Assembly: GCF_011601265.1 (NCBI RefSeq)
Contig: NZ_JAAOLX010000004.1
Coordinates: forward strand, 124,001 to 188,000
DNA length: 64,000 nt
Reading direction: 5' to 3'
Source: Iodobacter violaceini
GTDB lineage: Bacteria > Pseudomonadota > Gammaproteobacteria > Burkholderiales > Chitinibacteraceae
Shown here: positions 46,017 through 54,507 of the stretch, in pieces
Layout of the letters: every line of letters begins with the position of its first letter
Position numbering within the stretch: position 1 is the first letter of the stretch
Notes under the pieces: model-generated
The model's input: only the letters and a program-made list of their open reading frames with translations
Database searches by the model: none
What the model was told of the DNA's origin: nothing
Program-made: the position numbers and the translations under genes

Positions 46017-46085
46017 GTGGCTACATATAACCTATTTATCAGTCACTCTTGGGCCTACGGAGATGCGTACGAAAAAGTATTATGA
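46017..46085 (+). pseudogene. N-terminal stub of a TIR-like (MTH538/DUF1863) gene
   Basis: After an AAGGAG ribosome binding site, a GTG start at 46017 encodes ATYNLFISHSWAYGDAYEKVL. The strand-plus-FISHSW start is the hallmark of TIR-like MTH538/DUF1863 domains, which are found in Thoeris-type and other NAD-related defence systems. The frame stops at the TGA that begins the inserted IS element (46083), so only 22 codons remain. No continuation is found on the far side of the insertion. Confidence 0.75.
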
Positions 46086-46144
46086 ATCGCCCCGGGTTTC
46101 CTAGACACCTAAAGAGCCTCAAAATGAGGTTATTAGGAGGTCTT

Positions 46145-46426
46145 ATGAGTAAATCCAATCGCTACACCGAAGAATTCAAAATCGAAGCCGTCAAGCAAGT
46201 GACAGAACGCAACTATCCTGTCGCAGAAGTCGCTGAACGACTTGGGGTTTCTGGGCATAGTATCTACTGCTGGATTAAGCGCTACACCGCGCCTTTGTCA
46301 GAACAAGCGCAAACCACTGCTCAGCAGGATGAAATTCGGCAACTTAAAGCTGAACTACGGCGGGTGACTGAGGAGCGCGACATCCTAAAAAAGGCCGCCG
46401 CGTACTTTGCCAAGCTATCCGGGTAA
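46145..46426 (+). CDS. IS3-family transposase subunit OrfA
   Basis: The 93-residue product has an N-terminal helix-turn-helix (EEFKIEAVKQVTERNYPVAEVA, SGHSIYCWIKRY) that binds the IS ends and a C-terminal leucine-zipper-like helix (QLKAELRRVTEERDILKKAA). The A6G slippery run at 46387-46393 lies inside this gene in the right phase for programmed -1 frameshifting into orfB. The start at 46145 follows an AGGAGG-like site. Confidence 0.92.
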   Translation: MSKSNRYTEEFKIEAVKQVTERNYPVAEVAERLGVSGHSIYCWIKRYTAPLSEQAQTTAQQDEIRQLKAELRRVTEERDILKKAAAYFAKLSG

Positions 46427-47493
46427 GGTACGCCTTCATTCGTGACCATCAAGCACTATATTCGGTTCGACGGCTCTGCCAGATGATGCAAGTCCATCCG
46501 AGCGGCTACTATGCATGGCTGCAGCAACCTCACTCATTGCGCACGATTGATGATCAGCGCTTGACTGGCATTATCACTGAAGCTTGGCAAGAAAGCGGTG
46601 GCGTCTATGGCTATCGCAAGATTAACGATGACTTGCGTGATAGGGGCGAACAATGTGGTAAGCATCGCGTTGCGCGCTTAATGCGCCTGGCAGGCCTTCG
46701 TTCACAAACAGGCTATCGTCGTCGACGTGGTTTTTATGGTGGCAAGCCCACAGTGACCGCACCGAACCATTTGGCCCGGCAATTTAATGTCGATACTCCC
46801 AATCAGGTTTGGGTAACGGACATTACCTATAGTACGCCCAGCCAACGTCGCCCGCATTGATTGGGGCGATGCTGCTTGAGCATGTTTGGAATGCAGTATC
46901 CCAGTAAGTCGTTGATGTTGAGCTGGGGAATGCCCTTCTTCTGCTACAAGGGGAAGTGAGCCGAAGCGGCGGTGACCTGCTGACACTGGCAGGGTGACGA
47001 AGTCCGTGGGAAACGGGGTTTGCGGCGAAACGGTTACGTCAAGATGAACCTCTAGGCTGAGCATGGGACGGTTGAGGAACACAAACCTATTAAACCGCAT
47101 CTGAGGGTTGAAATGTCACCACGGCCTACACCGTTTAATAGGCCGGATTTGGATTGGTATCAGTGACACGTATGCACTGAAGCTGCAATTGCAGCCAGAA
47201 ATGTAAGCTGGTCTGCATGGCGTCATGGGGAGTGTGTAGCTAGACCATGGCATCTAAATCGACTTGCGGAAAGCAAGGATAAAGACTGCGATAGGCAACC
47301 TCGCCCATGCGTTGAGTCCAGCATGTGAACTGGGGAAGGCTTGCACAAATGGCAAGGGAGTGTGCCCCGATGATGTGCAAGTTGGCGGAGCCTCCGTAGT
47401 AGTCCGAGACTGGGAAAACCAGTCACATGGCGAAGGGAGGCAGTTTAAGTGGTTTGCTGGGTCGATTAACTGGCCACAATAAGGTGAAGACCT

Positions 47494-49026
47494 TTGATAA
47501 TCAGTGAAATGCAAAGCAAGCTGGCAATATGGTCTTCAAAGGATAAAGAGCGCAAGTTCGATCGTCTGCTGAGGCTCATTGCCGAACCGGTCTGGCTGCG
47601 TGAAGGCGCCCGCATCACGCTGGCGTCAAGCGGAGCAAAGACGCCGGGAATTGATGGTGTCACTCGGGTTTATATGGAAAATCATCTCCAGCATGAACTT
47701 GAAACCTTACGCGTCGAGCTGCTTGCTGGTACGTTTCAACCACAAGCCGCTCGTCGTGTTTACATCCCAAAAAGTAATGGCAAGATGAGGCCTTTGGGCA
47801 TCCCTTGCTTGCGTGATCGGATTGTACAGCGTGCCATTTTGATGGTGATGGAGCCGATATGGGAAAGTGATTTCCATACCGCCTCATATGGATTCAGAAA
47901 AGCGCGTAGCGTACATCACGCCATTCGCACGGTGAAATTACAGCTGCAGGACGGAGGAGAACAAAGCACGGCTGGACGCTGGATTATTGAAGGCGATCTG
48001 GCCAGTTACTTCGATACCGTTCACCATCGATTACTGCTCAAAGCAATACGAAAACGTATCGCAGACCCGCGTTTACTGGCTTTGTTATGGAAATTCATCA
48101 AAGCGGGATGTGTTGATCGCGGTCTATTTCGTGCGGCTAGCGAAGGCGTACCGCAAGGCGGGGTTATTTCACCTTTGTTATCAAACATCATGCTGCATGA
48201 ATTTGATGCTTGGATGGAGGCTAAATACCTCAATAAGAAAGTACGTAAAGATCGTTGGGCTTGGAACTTTGGCATACAAAATCAGCGCCCCATTGCAATT
48301 CGGGAGCAGCGGCAGTGGAAACCAGCCATATCTTACTGCCGATATGCTGATGATTTTGTTGTGATTGTTAAAGGCAGCAAAGCACAAGCTGAGACTGTGC
48401 GTGCAGACTGCCGAGCATTTCTTGAAGAACAGCTTAAATTGACGCTGAACCTTGAGAAAACCCACATTACGCATGTTAACGATGGCTTTGTGTTTCTGGG
48501 GCATCGAATTATCCGTAAACGTGGCTCGCGTGGTCAAATGCGGGTGGTGAGTACAATTCCGTGGGATAAATATCGGCGCTTTGCCGAGAAATTGGTCAAG
48601 CAACTGTCGAGTAATTACAGCAAGAATCGAATGGATATGCTGGCAAGCCTGAATCGGCAACTCACGGGGTGGGCAAACTTCTACCAATACACCGACTTTA
48701 CTGCCACTTTATTTAGCAAGTTAGATCGCGCCATCTTCTGGAAGTTTGGCTATTGGCTGGCGCGTAAATACCGACGCGGCTTTAGATCTCTCATGCGAGA
48801 TCATGTTAAATCGCCAGCGAACGGCGTCGCTAAAACTTGGTTGATTGAAGGGCAAAACAGTCATGGCTGGTATGGTGTCCTTACACTCCGACGGTTGATT
48901 ACAAGCCGGAAGAGTCGGTTTAAATGGCGAACCCTAACGGAAAATCCATTCATCTTGCACGATGAGCCGATCAGCACCATTGAATCTAGGTATGGTGAGA
49001 TTGCCTTTGCTATGAGCAGCACTTAG
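47494..49026 (+). CDS. ltrA: Group II intron-encoded reverse transcriptase/maturase
   Basis: The 510-residue product has the reverse transcriptase blocks: GIDGVTR, RPLGIPCLRDRIVQRA, GDLASYFDTVHH, GVPQGGVISPLLSN and the catalytic CRYADDFVV. It is followed by a maturase X domain with a group-II-typical RQLTGWANFYQY segment. No zinc-finger HNH endonuclease domain is visible at the C-terminus. The start is TTG at 47494, after AAGGTGAAG; an ATG at 47509 is an alternative. It helps intron splicing and retrohoming. Confidence 0.93.
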   Translation: MIISEMQSKLAIWSSKDKERKFDRLLRLIAEPVWLREGARITLASSGAKTPGIDGVTRVYMENHLQHELETLRVELLAGTFQPQAARRVYIPKSNGKMRPLGIPCLRDRIVQRAILMVMEPIWESDFHTASYGFRKARSVHHAIRTVKLQLQDGGEQSTAGRWIIEGDLASYFDTVHHRLLLKAIRKRIADPRLLALLWKFIKAGCVDRGLFRAASEGVPQGGVISPLLSNIMLHEFDAWMEAKYLNKKVRKDRWAWNFGIQNQRPIAIREQRQWKPAISYCRYADDFVVIVKGSKAQAETVRADCRAFLEEQLKLTLNLEKTHITHVNDGFVFLGHRIIRKRGSRGQMRVVSTIPWDKYRRFAEKLVKQLSSNYSKNRMDMLASLNRQLTGWANFYQYTDFTATLFSKLDRAIFWKFGYWLARKYRRGFRSLMRDHVKSPANGVAKTWLIEGQNSHGWYGVLTLRRLITSRKSRFKWRTLTENPFILHDEPISTIESRYGEIAFAMSST

Positions 49027-49031
49027 ATGGA

Positions 49032-49065
49032 GAGCCGGATGCATTGAGAGGTGCAAGTCCGGTTC
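49032..49065 (+). ncRNA. Group II intron domain V
   Basis: GAGCCGGATG...GTGCAAGTCCGGTTC folds into the short conserved hairpin of domain V, containing the catalytic AGC triad (49033-49035) at its base. It lies just after the reverse transcriptase stop. Confidence 0.85.
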
Positions 49066-49599
49066 GGAGAGGAGAGACGGGGAAATAGTACGACTACGCC
49101 CCGTCTCTTACTCTACTTCGCACGCATGAAGGTTGGCTTTATCTGGCCGCAGTATTGGATTTGTTCTCAAGACAAGTTATAGGCTGGTCGATGGGTGCAC
49201 GGATGGACCGTGAATTGGCGATTAAAGCATTATTGAATGGCAGTTTGGCGGCGTCAACCCAAGCAAGAGGTCTTAGTGCATTCGGACCAAGGCAGCCAAT
49301 TTAGTAGCTATGATTGGCAAGACTTACTGCGTGCGCACAATCTAAAGCCGAGCATGAGTCGGCGTGGCAATTGCCATGACAATGCGGTCGCTGAAAGTTT
49401 CTTTCAGTTATTGAAGCGGGAACGAATCAAACGACAAACCTACTGTAACCGAGAAGATGCGCGTCGAGATGTGTTCAATTATATCGAAATGTTTTACAAC
49501 CCCAGGCGACGCCATAGTTTCAATAATGGATTATCACCAGTAGAGTATGAAAAGCAGTATTTCGAACGGCTCGGAAGTGTCTAGAAAACCCGGGGCGAT

Positions 49600-50505
49600 T
49601 CAGTCATACCTAGACGGCAAGATGTAGTCTGAGCCACCCGCGAATGTTTTCAGGGCAATGAAAATATCCAATGCCTGCCGGGGCAGAAACACCAGATGCG
49701 GATTGCGCCGTTTCATTCGCTCCTTGGGTATCGTCCAAAGCGCCTCGCTGAAATTAACCTCGCTCCACGTTGCATTCGTCAGTTCGCTTTTGCGTGCCAT
49801 AGTTAGCAACAGCAGCTTGGCCGCAGCTCTGATTGATGGCGTAGTGCCGATGCGCTCGATGTATTGATACATCAAGCCGATTTCGTCGGGTGATAATGCC
49901 CGGTCGCGTGGCTCAAATGTCGCAATTGCACTTGGCCGCACCAAATCAGCCGGATTTTCTACCTTCTGGCCGCGCTCAATCGCCCATCGAAAAACTTGCA
50001 TGACGACCTCACGCACATGTACAGCCGTGGCTGGTGCGCCACGCTCAACAATAGAATCAGTCAGCGCCCGCAAATCCTCATGCGTAATTTCTGCCAGTTT
50101 CTGATTGCCAAACTTCGGCTTTAGCTCACGCTCATACACTGCCCGGCGCATATCGCGGGTGGAATCGGCCATCTGGTAGCCGCGCAACCATTTTTCTGCC
50201 CATGCACCGAATGTCTCGGCGTCTTTAACGCGGGCTTTGCTCCGTGCTTTTTCTTTGGCTGGTGACTTCCCGGCAGCAACCAGTTTCTTCGCCTCGCCCA
50301 ACTGCTCGCGGGCTTCTGCCAATTTGATGCCGCCCACGCCATAGCGCCCGAAGGTGATGGTTTCTTGCCTGCCGTTAATTGAATAGTTGTAGCGGAACGA
50401 AATCGATCCAGCTGGGGTAACGGCCACATACAGGCCGTCACGGTCGTTGACCTTGTAGATTTTGTCTTGTGGCTTGAGGCTGCGAATCTTGGTATCAGTG
50501 AGCAT
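49600..50505 (-). pseudogene. int: Tyrosine integrase (P4 type), truncated by the IS
   Basis: The frame starts at 50505 (MLTDTKIRSLKPQDKIYKV, a DUF4102-type N-terminus) and has an arm-binding region, a core-binding domain and the first catalytic Arg (TMARKSEL). It ends after LPSRYD, with the stop supplied by the IS end at 49600-49602. The second half of the catalytic domain with His-x-x-Arg and the nucleophile Tyr is missing (about 80 residues). It is therefore inactive. It lies beside the guaA attachment site, as expected for the island's own integrase. Confidence 0.9.
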
Positions 50506-50530
50506 GGTTTCATTCAATTTAAGGTTGAAA

Positions 50531-50684
50531 ATACCATGATCAAAAAGCCTGCTTTTTATGCGCTGAATGCCTTGTAAAAAAAGGGTTTCAGCGTTTTTGA
50601 TACCATGTGCGACAAAAAAACATTGCATGGTACTGGCAGCGGATCATGGCCTTGAAAAAAAGAATACCATTAGCCGTGCCATGA
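50531..50684. repeat. ATACCATG motif cluster near the outer att site
   Basis: ATACCATG occurs at 50531-50538 and 50600-50607, partial ATACCAT at 50664, TGCCATGA at 50677-50684 and an inverted copy near 50626-50632. Similar motifs flank the inner att site, so these could be arm-type integrase binding sites. Confidence 0.5.
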
Positions 50685-50738
50685 AAAACTAATGCTTGGT
50701 GATGCTAAATATTGCCAGTCAATGCCAAGCCAAAACGT

Positions 50739-50764
50739 AAAAAAGCCCGCTGGAATGCGGGCTT
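50739..50764 (-). terminator. Terminator of guaA
   Basis: AAGCCCGC (50743-50750) and GCGGGCTT (50757-50764) form an 8-bp stem. On the minus strand it is followed by TTTTTTACG. It lies about 48 nt after the guaA stop, on the island side. Confidence 0.8.
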
Positions 50765-50811
50765 GAGAGGTGTTTGCTGCTACTTAGTGCCGGACGTTAC
50801 CAGACGTAGGA

Positions 50812-50824
50812 TCATTCCCACTCA
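50812..50824. repeat. Outer attachment site (attR) at the guaA 3' end
   Basis: TCATTCCCACTCA covers the guaA stop codon and the last codons (IEWE). It is duplicated at 41221-41233. The 3' end of guaA is a known integration hotspot for islands. Confidence 0.75.
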
Positions 50825-52389
50825 ATCGTAGCAGGTGGTTTTCCGCTCACATCATAAACAACGCGATTAATGCCTTTCACTTCGTTGATGATGCGGTTGG
50901 ATACTTTGCCCAGCAAATCGTAAGGCAATTCAGCCCATTTGGCGGTCATGAAGTCGGAGGTGACTACGGCGCGCAGCGCTACCACGTAGTCGTAGGTGCG
51001 GCCGTCGCCCATTACGCCGACGGATTTCACTGGCAGGAAGACCACAAAAGCCTGGCTGGTAAGTTCGTACCAGTTTTTGCCGGTTTTGGCGTCTACCGCA
51101 GCGCGCAGTTCTTCAATAAAGATAGCATCGGCAAAGCGCAGCAGGTCTGCGTATTCTTGTTTTACTTCGCCAAGGATACGCACGCCAAGGCCTGGGCCTG
51201 GGAATGGGTGGCGGTAGACCAGCTCCGGGGCCAGGCCAAGCGCTACACCTAGTTCGCGCACTTCGTCTTTAAATAATTCACGCAGCGGCTCCAGCAAGGA
51301 GAGCTTCATGGTTTCTGGCAGGCCGCCCACATTGTGGTGGCTCTTAATGGTGTGCGCTTTGCCGGTTTTTGCGCCAGCAGATTCGATCACATCCGGGTAG
51401 ATGGTGCCCTGGGCCAGCCATTTTGCGCTTGGCAGTTTGGCAGATTCGGCCTGGAATACTTCTACGAATTCGCGGCCAATGATTTTGCGCTTGGCTTCAG
51501 GGTCGGTTACGCCAGCCAGGTGGCCCATAAACTGAGCGGAGGCATCCACGTGGATCACTTTTACGCCAAGGTGCTCGGCAAAAGTAGCCATCACTTGTTT
51601 GCCTTCGTTCAGGCGCAACAAGCCGTTGTCTACAAACACACAAGTCAGTTGGCTGCCAATGGCGCGGTGGATCAGGGCAGCGGCTACGGATGAATCCACG
51701 CCGCCGGATAGGCCCAGAATCACTTCGTCTGTGCCAACCTGTTCGCGGATTTTTGCCACGGCTACGTCGATGTAGTTAGGCATGGTCCAGCTTGGCTTTG
51801 CGCCGCAAATATCGAGCACAAAGCGGTTGATCATTTCACGCCCTTTCAGGGTGTGCGTGACTTCAGGGTGGAATTGCACGGCGTAGAAGCCACGTGCTTC
51901 ATCACTGATGGCAGCAATCGGGCAGGCTTCGTTGCTGGCAATCACGGAGAAGCCGGCTGGCAGCGCGGTGACTTTGTCACCGTGGCTCATCCAGACTTCC
52001 AGCACGCTTTCGCCAGCACTGTTTTTACGATCTTCAAGGCCACCGAATAATTTGCTGTTTTCTTGCGAGCGGATTTCAGCAAAGCCAAATTCACGAACGG
52101 TGCCTGCTTCTACCTTGCCGCCCAGCGATTCGGCCATCCATTGCATGCCGTAGCAGATACCCAATACAGGGATGCCCAGCTCAAATAGTTTTGGATCAGC
52201 CTGGTAATCGCTCTCGTAAACTGAATTAGGGCCGCCGGAAAGGATAATACCGGTCGGATTAAATTCACGAATAAAATCGATCGATACATCAAAAGAATGC
52301 AGCTCAGAATACACATGCGCTTCGCGAACACGGCGGGCAATCAGCTGAGTTACTTGCGAGCCAAAGTCCAAAATCAGAATTTTATCCAT
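50812..52389 (-). CDS. guaA: GMP synthase (glutamine-hydrolysing)
   Basis: The 525-residue enzyme makes GMP from XMP, ATP and glutamine. The class I glutamine amidotransferase domain has GICYGMQ (catalytic Cys) and FHPEVTHT (His). The ATP-pyrophosphatase domain has [10 protein letters not shown]. The C-terminal dimerisation domain ends ATIEWE, as usual. The island att site overlaps the stop codon without altering the protein. No guaB lies in the window. Confidence 0.98.
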   Translation of the reverse strand: MDKILILDFGSQVTQLIARRVREAHVYSELHSFDVSIDFIREFNPTGIILSGGPNSVYESDYQADPKLFELGIPVLGICYGMQWMAESLGGKVEAGTVREFGFAEIRSQENSKLFGGLEDRKNSAGESVLEVWMSHGDKVTALPAGFSVIASNEACPIAAISDEARGFYAVQFHPEVTHTLKGREMINRFVLDICGAKPSWTMPNYIDVAVAKIREQVGTDEVILGLSGGVDSSVAAALIHRAIGSQLTCVFVDNGLLRLNEGKQVMATFAEHLGVKVIHVDASAQFMGHLAGVTDPEAKRKIIGREFVEVFQAESAKLPSAKWLAQGTIYPDVIESAGAKTGKAHTIKSHHNVGGLPETMKLSLLEPLRELFKDEVRELGVALGLAPELVYRHPFPGPGLGVRILGEVKQEYADLLRFADAIFIEELRAAVDAKTGKNWYELTSQAFVVFLPVKSVGVMGDGRTYDYVVALRAVVTSDFMTAKWAELPYDLLGKVSNRIINEVKGINRVVYDVSGKPPATIEWE

Positions 52390-52591
52390 GCTGTCAAAAT
52401 CTTTGATGTTTAAATAATCGCCGAATTTTACCTTGCTATGCCCCTTCGGGCCAGCACGTATTCAGCAAACAGCGGCCATACGTGCAGATTTGCCTTATCT
52501 CAGCGCTTGCAGCCGCTGTTCTTTCTAACAAAGCAAGCACACAAAATGACAAAAGGATAAAATTGTAAGCACTACGCCAAGGAGTGTCATC

Positions 52592-53020
52592 ATGCCCATC
52601 AGCGATTACCATATCAGCACCGATCAGCAGCGTTTTGATCTGGATGCTGTTCATGCATTTTTAAGCCAGTCTTACTGGTCCCCAGGTATTTCACTCGCTA
52701 CGGTCGCCAAAGCCACACAAAACTCACTGGCCTTTGGGGTATTTTTGGGCGACAGCCAGGTAGGATTTGCACGAGTGATTACCGACAAGGCCAGCTTTGC
52801 CTATTTGGCCGATGTGTATATTCTGGACGCGCACCGCGGCCAGGGCTTAGCCAAGTATTTAATTGCCACTATTCTGGCCCACCCTGATTTACAGAGCTTG
52901 CGGCGCTTTATGCTGGCCACCAAAGATGCCCACACGCTTTACACCCAGTTTGGCTTTTCTGAGCTGGCCAACACCTCGCGCTTTATGGAAATCCATAGCC
53001 CGGCGGTGTATCAGGCTTAG
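52592..53020 (+). CDS. GNAT-family N-acetyltransferase
   Basis: The 142-residue product has the GNAT fold. The acetyl-CoA-binding pyrophosphate loop reads DVYILDAHRGQGLAKYLIATI (R/Q-x-x-G-x-G/A), followed by LRRFMLATKDAHTLYTQFGF at the C-terminal region. The substrate is unknown. The ATG has a strong AAGGAGTG ribosome binding site. It diverges from guaA and converges with the hydrolase gene at 53167, separated by a bidirectional terminator. Confidence 0.9.
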   Translation: MPISDYHISTDQQRFDLDAVHAFLSQSYWSPGISLATVAKATQNSLAFGVFLGDSQVGFARVITDKASFAYLADVYILDAHRGQGLAKYLIATILAHPDLQSLRRFMLATKDAHTLYTQFGFSELANTSRFMEIHSPAVYQA

Positions 53021-53121
53021 TATGGTTGCGTAAACAGGCGATTGGCTCAGGCGATAAAGCTTGCTAACTCAGGCTAAAAATTATCTTTTAATCAGAGCCG
53101 GGCCTTCCCCTGCCCACAAAT

Positions 53122-53157
53122 AAAACGCCGCCCTTGATAAATAAGAAGCGGCGTTTT
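53122..53157. terminator. Bidirectional terminator
   Basis: AAAACGCCGC and GCGGCGTTTT form a 10-bp stem with T-rich and A-rich sides, between the convergent GNAT and hydrolase genes. Confidence 0.85.
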
Positions 53158-53166
53158 TACGCTAAA

Positions 53167-54252
53167 TTAGTTTTTTGCCTGCCCCAAACGATTAAGCATG
53201 GCTTTCACGGCAGACATTTGTGGTGAAGTTTTGCTGTAAAAATTAGGCGCTAAAGGATTAAACGGGTCTGAATAGCCCCAGAAATCCCAGCAGCCCTTAG
53301 GGTTATAGGGGGTAAAAAAGCCATAACTGGGCTTGGCCTGCGGGTAAAGCACGATGATTTTATTGGCGTCCGCCAGCTCGTTATAGCCCGTGGTGCCATA
53401 AAACAGATTGCCGATGGTATCCGCCCCCTGCTCGCAGCCATGAAAAGCCACATGCACTTTGCAGGTTTCCGCCTCACATGCCTTCGGCACATAAAGATAT
53501 GCATCGTCACTCATGCTGGTGTAGCCGGATTTAATAAATTCACTTTGATCAAACTGAATAATCTTGCCGCTGAGCTTGGTTACCGCTGGCTGCAAATCGC
53601 CATAAATATGCTTCAGAATGTCTTGCGACTGAATAAAATCGCAATCGTTGATATAGGGCGATCTGGTATCGGCGCAGACCACGTCTTGCTGATTATTGGT
53701 AATGATGGCGTGGCCTGCGTTGACGCTCTGAATATATTTAATATTTTCTGCAGGCATCCCCGCCAGCTGGTAAAACGCATCAGTTTGATCAACAACCGCC
53801 GTGGCCACGGTTTTATCGGCCTTACCGCTAAACAGGTAGACTTTCTGATTCTTTAGAAAATCAAGCGCATCAATCGCCCCTGCAGACGCAAAACCTTTTG
53901 CCAGGCTGAGCAGCAGTTTTGGATCGGGCGGGCCATAGGGGCTTAGCGATGGATTCATGCAGGCCGTTTGCGCCACGGTTGCCGATGGTGGGGCAGGATA
54001 GGCCGAACCTGAACAATAAAACGGCCCGCCAGCCACAATCCCCGCCCCCACCAGCGTGCTTGAAAAAGCAGCATGAAACTGCGCTGCCATAAATGCGCCA
54101 GAAGACAAGCCGGAAACCGATGTCTGGCTTAAATCCACCTTATAAGCAGGCAGTTTGGCGGCTGTATCTGCATAGGCGGCATCGGCCAGCAAGCCCAGCA
54201 ACAGTAAGACCCCTACTGCGCGAAAGCGCGATTTTTCAAACAAAGCTTTCAT
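53167..54252 (-). CDS. Secreted PHB-depolymerase-like esterase
   Basis: The 361-residue product has a Sec signal peptide (about 1-29, AYA). It has an early serine-hydrolase nucleophile motif GLSSG (Ser50) followed by AAQFHAAF, and a late oxyanion-type HGCEQGAD motif. The Ser lies near the N-terminus, like the circularly permuted fungal-type poly(3-hydroxybutyrate) depolymerases. It would hydrolyse PHB or short-chain polyesters outside the cell. The family is well supported; the precise substrate is not. Confidence 0.82.
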   Translation of the reverse strand: MKALFEKSRFRAVGVLLLLGLLADAAYADTAAKLPAYKVDLSQTSVSGLSSGAFMAAQFHAAFSSTLVGAGIVAGGPFYCSGSAYPAPPSATVAQTACMNPSLSPYGPPDPKLLLSLAKGFASAGAIDALDFLKNQKVYLFSGKADKTVATAVVDQTDAFYQLAGMPAENIKYIQSVNAGHAIITNNQQDVVCADTRSPYINDCDFIQSQDILKHIYGDLQPAVTKLSGKIIQFDQSEFIKSGYTSMSDDAYLYVPKACEAETCKVHVAFHGCEQGADTIGNLFYGTTGYNELADANKIIVLYPQAKPSYGFFTPYNPKGCWDFWGYSDPFNPLAPNFYSKTSPQMSAVKAMLNRLGQAKN

Positions 54253-54507
54253 GGAGTTCTCCGGTTAATAATGATAGTTTTCACATTAACTTTCATTATT
54301 AGAAATATTCCCGGGAAATCCCACATCACAACTTGAATCTTTTATGAAGCTTTAGCTGCGGGCGTTTTAAAAAAATGCCTGAAAATGAACACGCTTAGCA
54401 ACCGTCATCTCCCAAGATTTATCCAGGCCCCGGCAACGCAGGGGCCCCGCCAAAAAATCAGCAGAATAAGATGTTAACAAGTCATAGCGCAGTAAGCATG
54501 CTCAAAC

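Larger units (their letters stand above)
46832..49116 (+). mobile_element. Bacterial group II intron
   Basis: The boundaries are set by restoring the transposase sequence: left exon ...ACCTATA, right exon TTCGCACGC. The intron starts GTACG (close to the usual GTGYG) and ends in AC. It encodes a reverse transcriptase (47494-49026). Domain V is at 49032-49065 and a domain VI hairpin with GACGGGG...CCCCGTC at about 49077-49107. The 5' region 46832-47493 would form domains I-III. Confidence 0.9.
46390..49584 (+). pseudogene. IS3-family transposase subunit OrfB, split and frameshifted
   Basis: The first part (to 46831) encodes the segment ending WVTDITY, with the first catalytic Asp. A group II intron then interrupts it. 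The downstream part (49117 on) resumes with [20 protein letters not shown] and includes the second Asp (VHSDQGSQ) and Glu (NAVAESFF). An extra A near 49236 shifts the frame (ALL-N instead of ALL-M). Even after intron splicing the protein would be broken. It ends inside the right inverted repeat. Confidence 0.85.
46083..49602 (+). mobile_element. IS3-family insertion sequence carrying a group II intron
   Basis: Terminal inverted repeats of 26 bp (46083-46108 and 49577-49602, 25 of 26 matching, TGAATCGCCCCGGG ends) bound a transposase with orfA and orfB. An A6G slippery site (46387-46393) is placed so that a -1 shift joins the frames. A group II intron sits inside orfB. Flanking bases (TTA on the left, GTC on the right) do not form a target duplication. 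The IS disrupts a TIR-like gene on the left and the integrase on the right. Confidence 0.93.

Noticed and set aside
45867-46085. Longer plus-strand frame starting at 45867
   Set aside because: The upstream part has no protein features; the GTG at 46017 with AAGGAG in front is the natural start of the TIR-like gene.
46832-47493. Several open frames between orfB and the reverse transcriptase
   Set aside because: These bases form group II intron domains I-III, which are structured RNA.
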